From: an uncultured Bacteroidales bacterium
GTDB lineage: Bacteria; Bacteroidota; Bacteroidia; Bacteroidales; UBA932
Direction: 5' to 3'
Length of the DNA: 5,061 nucleotides
NCBI GenBank assembly: GCA_934725285.1
Contig: CAKVBK010000111.1
Coordinates: 1-5,061, forward strand
In this document: one piece after another, positions 1 through 5,061 of the stretch
Position numbering within the stretch: the first letter of the stretch is position 1
Layout of the letters: each line of letters starts with the position of its first letter
Position numbers and translations under genes: made by a program
The notes under the pieces: model-generated
Told to the model about the DNA's origin: nothing
Seen by the model: the letters and a program-made list of their open reading frames with translations, nothing else
Database searches by the model: none

Positions 1-1423
1 GGACGGACGTGGCACTCAAGTGTTTGATTTCGAGACCGGCAAGTCCGAGCAGTGCTCCGATGGAATGGTGATCTACCGTCCGGGTGACAAGAAGGCCCTC
101 TCGACCGCCAAGGGCAAATGGACAGCCGTCAACTTCCCTGCGTCGAAGGTGGCCGGAGGAGAGGCGGTTGACGTTGACAATATGTATGCGACAGTAGACT
201 ACTCACAGGAGTGGCCTCAGATCTTCGACGAAGTCTGGAGAGCCTTCCGCGACGGCTACTATCTTGAGAATATGCACGGACGTGACTGGAAGGCGGTAAA
301 GGAAAAGTACGCCGCCCTTCTGCCTTACGTCAAGACCCGTCTGGACCTCAACTATGTGATCGGCGGGATGATCGGCGAGGTCGCCAGCGGCCACGCCTAC
401 GTCAATCCGGGCGACTACCCTAAGCCGGAGCGAATCCCGATGGGACTTCTCGGGGCGAAGATGAGCAAGGACAAGAGCGGCTACTTCAAGATCGACCACA
501 TCTATTCCGGAGCCGTTTACAGAAGCGAGCTCCGTTCCCCGTTGACCGAGCCGGGAATGAACATCTCCGAGGGTGACTTCATCACAGCCATTGACGGTCA
601 GTCGCTTAAAGGTGTTGACAACATCTACAAACTCCTTGTCGGCAAGGCTGGCAAACTCGTGGAACTGACTGTGAACAAGTCAGCCGCCGAGGGAGGTCGC
701 AAGGTCGTTGTCAAACCTATAGCCGATGAATATCCTCTCGAACACTACGAGTGGGTGATGAAGAACATCCGCACCGTCGAGGAGAAATCCGGCGGCAAGG
801 TCGGCTACATCTATATTCCTGATATGGGACCTGAGGGGCTGAACGAGTTCGCCCGCTGGTACTATCCGCAGCTGGACAAAGAGGCTCTCATCATTGATGA
901 CCGCGCCAACGGCGGCGGCAACATCTCCCCGATGGTCATCGAGAGGCTTCTGCGCAAGGTCTACAGGATGACTATGTACAGGAACTCCAACCAGAACGGA
1001 ACCATCCCGGAGGGGACGCACACTGGACCTAAGGTGCTGCTGATCAACAAATATTCCGCTTCTGATGGTGACCTCTTCCCGTGGAGCTTCAAGGCCAACA
1101 ACCTCGGAACCGTGATCGGCACCAGGACCTGGGGCGGCATCGTTGGTATCAGCGGCTCTCTGCCTTACATGGACGGAACCGACGTGCGTGTGCCGTTCTT
1201 CACGAACTACGATGCGGCGACAGGACAGTGGATTGTCGAGAACCACGGAGTCGACCCTGACATCCTGCTGGACAATGATCCTGTCAAGGAATATGCCGGT
1301 GAGGATCAGCAGCTAGACAAGGCCATCGAGACCGCCCTCCAGCAGATCAAGGACCGCAAGCCGCTTCCTAAGACCCCGGCTCCCCGCACCTTCAAGGATC
1401 TGGGACTCCCTGAGATTCAGTAA
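1..1423 (+). CDS. Tricorn-like S41 family serine peptidase, C-terminal part (5' end outside window)
   Basis: The reading frame is open from the left edge (first full codon at base 2), so the gene begins upstream; the GTG at 20 is internal. Numbering from that GTG, residues 1-60 look like the end of the N-terminal propeller region. Residues 60-140 resemble the helical C1 domain, 140-235 a PDZ domain (core around GDFITAIDG, 185-193), and 240-467 the catalytic C2 domain. Catalytic signatures are visible: GHAYV with His125, the S41 strand IIDDRANGGGN (291-301), the nucleophile motif NKYSASDGD (Ser348, Asp349), and VENHGVDPD with Glu407. These match the Ser-His-Glu-Ser arrangement of tricorn, except that the Ser normally before the His appears to be Gly124. 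Family members cleave peptides and are usually about 1,050-1,090 residues, so some 600 N-terminal residues are probably missing. In Bacteroidota such proteins are normally exported. The gene ends at TAA 1421-1423, just before a terminator, so it is not co-transcribed with what follows. GC content is clearly higher than in the downstream genes. Confidence 0.93.
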   Translation, partial: DGRGTQVFDFETGKSEQCSDGMVIYRPGDKKALSTAKGKWTAVNFPASKVAGGEAVDVDNMYATVDYSQEWPQIFDEVWRAFRDGYYLENMHGRDWKAVKEKYAALLPYVKTRLDLNYVIGGMIGEVASGHAYVNPGDYPKPERIPMGLLGAKMSKDKSGYFKIDHIYSGAVYRSELRSPLTEPGMNISEGDFITAIDGQSLKGVDNIYKLLVGKAGKLVELTVNKSAAEGGRKVVVKPIADEYPLEHYEWVMKNIRTVEEKSGGKVGYIYIPDMGPEGLNEFARWYYPQLDKEALIIDDRANGGGNISPMVIERLLRKVYRMTMYRNSNQNGTIPEGTHTGPKVLLINKYSASDGDLFPWSFKANNLGTVIGTRTWGGIVGISGSLPYMDGTDVRVPFFTNYDAATGQWIVENHGVDPDILLDNDPVKEYAGEDQQLDKAIETALQQIKDRKPLPKTPAPRTFKDLGLPEIQ

Positions 1424-1430
1424 CGCTGTA

Positions 1431-1467
1431 AACCGGTCGCTGAGTATGTCGAAGCGACCGGTTTTTT
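1431..1467 (+). terminator. Rho-independent terminator of the S41 peptidase gene
   Basis: An 11-bp perfect stem pairs AACCGGTCGCT (1431-1441) with AGCGACCGGTT (1453-1463) around an 11-base loop. The downstream arm runs into six T residues (1462-1467). It begins 8 bases after the peptidase stop codon. This is a textbook intrinsic terminator. The reverse orientation has only three A residues next to the stem (1430-1432), so it is unlikely to work well on the minus strand. Confidence 0.93.
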
Positions 1468-1495
1468 CATAAATGAATAAAAAGCCGTATCTTTG
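1464..1495 (+). promoter_or_regulatory. Probable Bacteroidota-type promoter for the barrel-propeller operon
   Basis: TATCTTTG at 1488-1495 is a perfect match to the Bacteroidota -7 consensus TAnnTTTG. A TTTT at 1464-1467, 20 bases upstream, sits where the -33 TTTG box is expected but is an imperfect match. Transcription would then start near 1500, giving a leader of about 30 bases that is rich in A (around 1507-1518) and lacks a Shine-Dalgarno sequence. The -33 region lies inside the T-tract of the preceding terminator. The site is predicted from consensus only. Confidence 0.65.
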
Positions 1496-1529
1496 ACTTT
1501 GGATTGAAAACAGTAAAAGCATTACGGAT

Positions 1530-2138
1530 ATGAAAAAGTTTTTTACAATCGTGCTTGCAGCCTCGATGCTGCTTATTGGTTCCAATGCCTCCGCTCAGAA
1601 ATGGACGGCCGGTGGTGGATTCTCCTCCTTCAGCCTTTCGGGAGCTGATTCAAAGACGTCTATGGACGAAAGCATCCCGGGATTCTATTTTGGCCTCAAC
1701 TATGACTATGCTTTCTCAACGATCGATGGACTTACGGTTGAGCCGGGACTGTATTTCATCCATTACGGCAAGGATGCGGAATTACCTGTCGGCAGCAAGT
1801 CCTATCGTGCTAATTATCTCCGTGTTCCGATTAATCTTAAATACACACTTCCGTTTGACTCCAACATCAGTTTCGCTGCATTCACCGGACCGCGTTTCAA
1901 TATGGCGTTAGGTGGAAATATGTTCAGCAAAGGAGAGTCTTATCCGTCACTGAAGAACTTTGACGCTCAATGGGGCTTCGGAATCTCCGCTGTTATTGTT
2001 GACGCTGTCATGCTGCGTGCCGGTTACGATCTTGGTCTGACAAAGTGTATCAAGAACAAGACAAAACATGAAGGATGGGACAATGATCTCAAGGCTTACA
2101 GAAACACATTCTACATCGGTGTGGGCTTCGCCTTCTGA
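1530..2138 (+). CDS. Small outer-membrane beta-barrel protein (porin-like family)
   Basis: This 202-residue protein has a clear signal peptide: MKK, a hydrophobic core (residues 4-17), then ASA before Gln23, a signal peptidase I site. The mature part is a run of amphipathic beta strands with aromatic girdles, for example GFYFGLNYDYAF (51-62), LTVEPGLYFIHYG (68-80), YLRVPINLKY (96-105) and ISFAAFTGPRFNMALGG (113-129). It ends in FYIGVGFAF, and a terminal Phe is the usual outer-membrane barrel insertion signal. Length and the 'YLRVPINLKY' strand fit the OMP_b-brl_2 type family (PF13568, by recollection), probably an eight-stranded barrel. Members are seldom characterised; they may anchor or scaffold envelope complexes rather than act as open channels. 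The ATG at 1530 is chosen because the signal peptide starts there; no Shine-Dalgarno sequence is present, as is normal in this phylum. It is first in a likely three-gene operon, 29 bases before the next start. Confidence 0.88.
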   Translation: MKKFFTIVLAASMLLIGSNASAQKWTAGGGFSSFSLSGADSKTSMDESIPGFYFGLNYDYAFSTIDGLTVEPGLYFIHYGKDAELPVGSKSYRANYLRVPINLKYTLPFDSNISFAAFTGPRFNMALGGNMFSKGESYPSLKNFDAQWGFGISAVIVDAVMLRAGYDLGLTKCIKNKTKHEGWDNDLKAYRNTFYIGVGFAF

Positions 2139-2167
2139 TCCGCTTGCTCGTTACTGATTGGTTTTAT

Positions 2168-3313
2168 ATGAGGTTGGACGACGTATTAAAGACGCTACCA
2201 GCGATTTTCTTTCTGATTGTTTTGCTGCCGTCCTGTAGGGAAAGCAGGCAAAAGGCTGTGATTCCTGCTGAAATCGTCGCCAAAGTCGATGTCACGGAAT
2301 CAGATAAAGGTTTCGATGTCTGCCAAATTGCTGATTTTGAAAGAGTCATTCCTCTTGAGACGGTTGGCGACGCACTGATCGGCGAGATTGACAAACTTGA
2401 GATGGATGACAGCCACATTGTGATTCTGGACAAGCGGATGCGCACTGTCTGGCTGTTTGGGATTGATGGCAAGTTCATCCGCAGGATAGGTCGTTTGGGC
2501 AATGGACCAAAAGAATATGTTTCGCTTGATGACATGTGCTTTGACAAGGAAAGCGAAACAGTCTGGATTTGGGACAGGATCAAGCAGGTGATGCTTGAAT
2601 ATGACCTGGACGGTGAACTCTTGAAAGAGGTCGCGACAGGTTTCAGCTCGAACGTCTTCGCAAAGACAATAGACGGTTTCTGGCTTTATTACTCCTATCT
2701 TAAGAATCCTGACAATAACAGTCTTATTCTTGTCAATGAAGAGATGAATCATCTTGAGAAAGGCTTCTTCCCGACAAAGGAGTCTTTCCCGGTGTCTTTA
2801 AGTTCCGGCTTCACCTTCTGGGGTGAGAAGGCATATTTCTACTTCCCTCTTTCAAACGTCCTGTATTCATTGGAAGGAACGGAAGCGCGTCCTTACATTG
2901 AATTTGATTTCGGAGAGCGGACATTGCCATATTCAAAAATAATGAATATGTCCAGGGAGGAATATGAGACGTTAGTTGATTCTGGCTCTTATTTTGGAGG
3001 CCTGAAGAATGTCAAGCTGTCGGACAAGTATTGTTTTTTCCAGTTCTCATCGACCGTTCAGAATAAATATGTCACTGATTATTACGGTGTTTTGGATCTT
3101 AAGACCTCAAAGGTCGAGGTGTTCTCTTATTTGAATGGATCGGATTTGCTTGTGGATTTTTCGTCCCTCTTGTGTGTTACTGCCAACGATGAATTGGTAT
3201 ATCCTATTTGCCCAAGTAAGCACAACCCGATATATTTCGATGAGTTGCGGACATTGGTTCCGGATGTGACGGAAGAGTCAAATCCTATTTTGGCGTTGTA
3301 CAAGCTGAATTAA
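2168..3313 (+). CDS. 6-bladed beta-propeller lipoprotein, first tandem copy
   Basis: The predicted protein has 381 residues. ATG 2168 is preferred over the in-frame TTG at 2144 because it puts a short charged n-region directly before a hydrophobic stretch (10-20) and the lipobox LPSC, with Cys23 as the lipidated residue. The n-region has two acidic residues (Asp4, Asp5), which is slightly unusual. After a linker comes the family hallmark: PLET (62-65), a blade with IVILD (84-88) and FGIDGKF (97-103), then RIGRLGNGPKEY (106-117). A second blade follows (VWIWD 132-136, EYDLDGEL 144-151), and similar strand patterns continue to the terminal NPILALYKLN. This is typical of the Bacteroidota 6-bladed beta-propeller family (PF17170-like; relatives are called BF3164-like lipoproteins). 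No enzymatic residues are evident; such proteins are thought to bind ligands or partners, but the function is unknown. Its position between the barrel gene and its own paralog suggests a shared envelope role. Confidence 0.85.
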   Translation: MRLDDVLKTLPAIFFLIVLLPSCRESRQKAVIPAEIVAKVDVTESDKGFDVCQIADFERVIPLETVGDALIGEIDKLEMDDSHIVILDKRMRTVWLFGIDGKFIRRIGRLGNGPKEYVSLDDMCFDKESETVWIWDRIKQVMLEYDLDGELLKEVATGFSSNVFAKTIDGFWLYYSYLKNPDNNSLILVNEEMNHLEKGFFPTKESFPVSLSSGFTFWGEKAYFYFPLSNVLYSLEGTEARPYIEFDFGERTLPYSKIMNMSREEYETLVDSGSYFGGLKNVKLSDKYCFFQFSSTVQNKYVTDYYGVLDLKTSKVEVFSYLNGSDLLVDFSSLLCVTANDELVYPICPSKHNPIYFDELRTLVPDVTEESNPILALYKLN

Positions 3314-3349
3314 TAGCTGTGTATTATCGAACCATTTGGCGAAATAGTT

Positions 3350-4450
3350 ATGAACAAATTTTCAATTATATTCTTCTGTATCTTCGGTCTTGTCTCTTGC
3401 AGAAATACTATAAATGAATTTACGGTTGACAGAACCATAGAATGTAAAGAGTCGCAGATAGAACCGGATATCCCGAAATTTGTCAAAGATGTTACATTTT
3501 TGCCTTTGGAAACAAATGCTAATACTTTGCTTGGATCAGTGGATAAGGTTGAGTTTTATGACGGCACGATTTACATCGCAGATTACAGCACCAGAAAGAT
3601 TGTGGCCTATGATATGACTGGTAAACTCCGTTTTGTCCTTGACAGACAAGGACGAGGACCTGGAGAATACCTTGAGATCAAAAGTTTTTCTGTGGAGTCT
3701 GATAACCTTTATATTCTGGATAATTTTGGAAGAAAGTTGTTTGTTTACGATTCATTGACAGGAGAGTATAAAACAACCAAAGAGATGCCTATTGTAGCCT
3801 GGGATTTTGAGGCGTTATCAAATGGCGACCTCATTTTTGCGTTTGTCACCGCTGGTGGGAAATTGTCAAAGAAACAACCTCCGTATCGATTGTTTGTGAC
3901 TGACAATAATTTGAATATTAAAAAGCAGATGCTGGAGTATAGTAAAAAGGGGGATTCTGATGTTTTGGGTTACAGCCATTTCTTTTCTGTTTATGGAGAT
4001 AGAATCCTGTTTTGCTCCTACTTTAACGATGCATACTATGTCTTGGATCGCAACAATGGAGAAATAATTGAGACTGTAGGAATCGATTTTGAAAATAAAG
4101 CGTCAATAAAGGATAAAAGTGATGTGTCACTCGTAAATAACCATACACATTTGAGCTCTGTTCCAATTGCTTGTGGAGACTATCTTGCATGTGATATCAC
4201 GACAAAAGATGTGGGTGGCAATTACCTTTATGGATCACGCACAAATGGTTTTGTCTCCAATCCGGAGAATGGAGGACTGAACTGTATGTTGGAACCCATC
4301 GGTAGTTATGATGATTCTTTTGTAAGTGTACTTTGGGATAGGGAAATGTATGACTCAATTGTGTCAACAGGTTTCCAGAAAGCAGGAGATGACGTAGAGA
4401 AGGCACTGGACAGTGGCGCTTTGGTTTTGTTGTTTTATCGCATGATATAA
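3350..4450 (+). CDS. 6-bladed beta-propeller lipoprotein, second tandem copy
   Basis: This 366-residue protein starts with MNKF, a hydrophobic stretch (4-15) and the lipobox LVSC, with Cys17 as the lipidated residue. The family hallmark is very clear: FLPLET (50-55), TIYIADYSTRKIVAYDMTGK (73-92), then RQGRGPGEYLEI (99-110). A second blade follows (NLYILDNFGRKLFVYD, 119-134), and later strands include YYVLDRNNGEI. Aligned without gaps to the preceding gene from PLET to GPxEY (56 residues, 52-107 here), 22 positions are identical, so the two are clear but old paralogs. The C-terminus (ALVLLFYRMI) corresponds to the closing strand of its neighbour, so the protein appears complete. It lies 36 bases after the previous stop with no terminator between them, so co-transcription is likely. 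Its DNA is visibly more AT-rich than the upstream genes. Binding partner and role are unknown. Confidence 0.87.
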   Translation: MNKFSIIFFCIFGLVSCRNTINEFTVDRTIECKESQIEPDIPKFVKDVTFLPLETNANTLLGSVDKVEFYDGTIYIADYSTRKIVAYDMTGKLRFVLDRQGRGPGEYLEIKSFSVESDNLYILDNFGRKLFVYDSLTGEYKTTKEMPIVAWDFEALSNGDLIFAFVTAGGKLSKKQPPYRLFVTDNNLNIKKQMLEYSKKGDSDVLGYSHFFSVYGDRILFCSYFNDAYYVLDRNNGEIIETVGIDFENKASIKDKSDVSLVNNHTHLSSVPIACGDYLACDITTKDVGGNYLYGSRTNGFVSNPENGGLNCMLEPIGSYDDSFVSVLWDREMYDSIVSTGFQKAGDDVEKALDSGALVLLFYRMI

Positions 4451-4493
4451 GAATTACTGAATTTGATGAATTTTCATACTTTTCTATTGGATT

Positions 4494-4640
4494 CTAACAA
4501 TTACCCAGTCTTTGCCGGTTAATGCGGCCATCATAGGCGTTATACTCATCGACAAGAGCGATAATCGCCTATTTATGCTCCTCTGTTCGTACACAAATCC
4601 GAGACTCGTGAAGCTGTAGGATAACTTTACTGTAAAATGA
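4494..4640 (-). pseudogene. Possible short gene remnant on the minus strand (speculative)
   Basis: Read on the minus strand, one frame gives 23 codons (4640-4572, including LHESRICVRTEEHK), a TAG stop (4571-4569), then 24 more codons (4568-4497, including ALVDEYNAYDGRINRQ) and a second TAG. Both segments have a balanced, protein-like composition, as if one small gene had been broken by a stop. A second minus-strand frame, open across most of the same DNA, ends in MMAALTGKDWVIV (stop 4486-4484). There is no start codon with a plausible leader, and I do not recognise the family. Chance is a real alternative, because the same bases also form a hairpin. Confidence 0.15.
4533..4572. repeat. Imperfect inverted repeat (hairpin) in the intergenic gap
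   Basis: The left arm ATAGGCG (4533-4539) pairs with CGCCTAT (4566-4572). Inside it, TTAT (4540-4543) pairs with ATAA (4561-4564) across a one-base bulge. CTC (4545-4547) pairs with GAG (4556-4558) around an 8-base loop. No T-tract follows, so it is not a standard intrinsic terminator. It could be a 3' RNA-stabilising structure for the operon transcript, a protein-binding site, or fortuitous. Confidence 0.45.
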
Positions 4641-4641
4641 T

Positions 4642-4649
4642 TATTTTTG
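4642..4649 (+). promoter_or_regulatory. Possible -7 promoter element for the TPR lipoprotein gene
   Basis: TATTTTTG matches the Bacteroidota -7 consensus TAnnTTTG exactly and lies 37 bases before the GTG start, giving a leader of roughly 30 bases. The expected -33 box around 4617-4621 reads GTAGG and does not match TTTG, so the promoter is weak, depends on an activator, or is not real. Confidence 0.4.
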
Positions 4650-4686
4650 TGCGGTAATCGCTCATTAGAGGGCGTTTATCGCTATC

Positions 4687-5061
4687 GTGGGACTATTCGG
4701 AAAATTTATTGGATTGGTTGCGGCTGTGGCAGCCGCAATGATATTCTCTTCTTGTGGGAACAGGGAGGTTGGACAGATTATGGACTCCGCCGAGGGCGTT
4801 ATGTGGACAAGGCCTGACAGTGCGTTGGCTACATTGGAATCAATTGACACGTTGAGCCTCAAGACCAAGGCGCAGCGCGCGAGGTACTCGCTGCTGTACA
4901 CCATGGCGTTGTGTAGGAATCACCTCACTATTTCGGATTTGCGTGTCATAAAGCCGGCCGCGAGCTATTATGAGCACCACGGTTCCAATGATGACAAGAT
5001 GAAGATGTATCTCTATCTTGGGACGGCGCAGTATGACACAGGAGATCCTGAATCCGCGATT
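4687..5061 (+). CDS. TPR-repeat lipoprotein, N-terminal part (runs off the right edge)
   Basis: The frame is open from 4669 to the window end; 125 codons are visible from GTG 4687. GTG is chosen because it is the only standard start between the upstream TAG (4666-4668) and the signal peptide. The next in-frame ATG (4738) would remove most of the hydrophobic core. The N-terminus has Lys6, a hydrophobic stretch (7-20) and the lipobox FSSC with Cys23. What follows is helical and TPR-like: RPDSALATLESID (42-54), KAQRARYSLLYTMAL (61-75), a helix ending in ASYYEHHGSNDDKMKMYLYLG (the last part at 100-112), and AQYDTGDPESAI (114-125), which fits a TPR consensus. It resembles Bacteroidales lipoproteins with the pattern NPDSAL...L...I, then YYxxHG, then a TPR, some of which continue into a membrane segment, coiled coil and DNA-binding domain. 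Whether that holds here cannot be seen. There is no Shine-Dalgarno sequence at a usual distance (AGAGGG at 4667-4672 is 14 bases away). Confidence 0.82.
   Translation, partial: MGLFGKFIGLVAAVAAAMIFSSCGNREVGQIMDSAEGVMWTRPDSALATLESIDTLSLKTKAQRARYSLLYTMALCRNHLTISDLRVIKPAASYYEHHGSNDDKMKMYLYLGTAQYDTGDPESAI

Larger units (their letters stand above)
4451..4686. other. Intergenic gap without a supported + strand gene
   Basis: These 236 bases separate the propeller operon from the TPR lipoprotein gene. No strong terminator follows the stop at 4450; the only nearby hairpin (ATGA/TCAT, 4466-4477) is too short. The gap holds an imperfect hairpin (4533-4572), a -7-like element (4642-4649) and minus-strand stretches that read like broken coding sequence (4494-4640). 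Very short + strand frames (18 codons at 4466-4522, 14 codons at 4575-4619, 6 codons at 4637-4657) have no support as genes. Confidence 0.6.

Noticed and set aside
203..1246. Long open frames on the minus strand (203-499 and 680-1246) inside the peptidase gene
   Set aside because: They lie wholly opposite a well-supported S41 domain, their translations show no recognisable domain, and high GC content makes spurious antisense frames common.
1313..1585. Minus-strand frame of 90 codons spanning the terminator
   Set aside because: It crosses a strong terminator and promoter and overlaps both flanking genes; its translation shows no family features.
1555..1911. Second + strand frame of 118 codons inside the barrel gene
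   Set aside because: It is the out-of-frame reading of a gene with a clear signal peptide and barrel pattern, and its own product lacks either.
2144..2167. TTG start at 2144 for the first propeller lipoprotein
   Set aside because: It would add eight residues before the signal peptide; ATG 2168 gives a normal-length lipoprotein signal.
2164..2752. Minus-strand frames (2164-2583, 2300-2752) within the first propeller gene
   Set aside because: They are opposite a clear propeller domain, are Ser/Ile-rich or featureless, and have no leader or promoter.
4466..4522. 18-codon + strand frame after the second propeller gene
   Set aside because: It has no ribosome-binding context or recognisable motif (it was checked for the small secreted peptides sometimes found beside propeller lipoproteins) and is short enough to occur by chance.
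4197..4904. Minus-strand frames at 4197-4406 and 4665-4904
   Set aside because: Each is opposite a better supported + strand protein (propeller C-terminus, TPR lipoprotein), and their translations show no recognisable domain.
1..5061. CRISPR array, tRNA/rRNA genes, insertion sequence or defence cassette
   Set aside because: No regularly spaced direct repeats, tRNA-like cloverleaf, transposase or defence-related motifs were seen on reading both strands.

Overview
The window looks like chromosomal DNA from a member of the Bacteroidota, most likely the Bacteroidales. Three things point there. The genes lack Shine-Dalgarno sequences and have AT-rich leaders. Two intergenic gaps carry Bacteroidota-type -7 elements (TAnnTTTG). 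The gene content is typical of the group: a tricorn-type S41 peptidase, a small outer-membrane beta-barrel protein, two 6-bladed beta-propeller lipoproteins and a TPR lipoprotein. This is inferred from motifs alone, without a database search.

Layout, all on the + strand. (1) Bases 1-1423 hold the C-terminal part of a tricorn-like S41 serine peptidase whose start lies left of the window. A strong intrinsic terminator (1431-1467) ends it. (2) A likely promoter (-7 element 1488-1495) drives a 202-residue outer-membrane beta-barrel protein (1530-2138). Two paralogous 6-bladed beta-propeller lipoproteins follow closely (2168-3313 and 3350-4450), with gaps of 29 and 36 bases and no terminator or clear promoter between them, so the three probably form one operon. 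(3) A 236-base gap (4451-4686) has no convincing + strand gene. It holds an imperfect hairpin, a second -7-like element and, on the minus strand, short coding-like stretches broken by stops. (4) From 4687 to the right edge runs the N-terminal part of a TPR-type lipoprotein starting at GTG.

Every protein whose N-terminus is visible carries an export signal (one signal peptidase I type, three lipoprotein type), and the S41 peptidase family is usually exported too. The window therefore reads as a cell-envelope region. None of the three lipoproteins has the acidic cluster just after the lipid-modified cysteine that marks surface export in Bacteroidota, so they probably face the periplasm. The exact roles of the barrel, propeller and TPR proteins are not known from sequence.

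I looked for a mobile element, CRISPR array, tRNA or rRNA gene, defence cassette or other new system and saw none. The points most worth checking are the tandem propeller lipoproteins with their barrel partner, the terminator that appears to overlap the next promoter, and the structured gap at 4451-4686.
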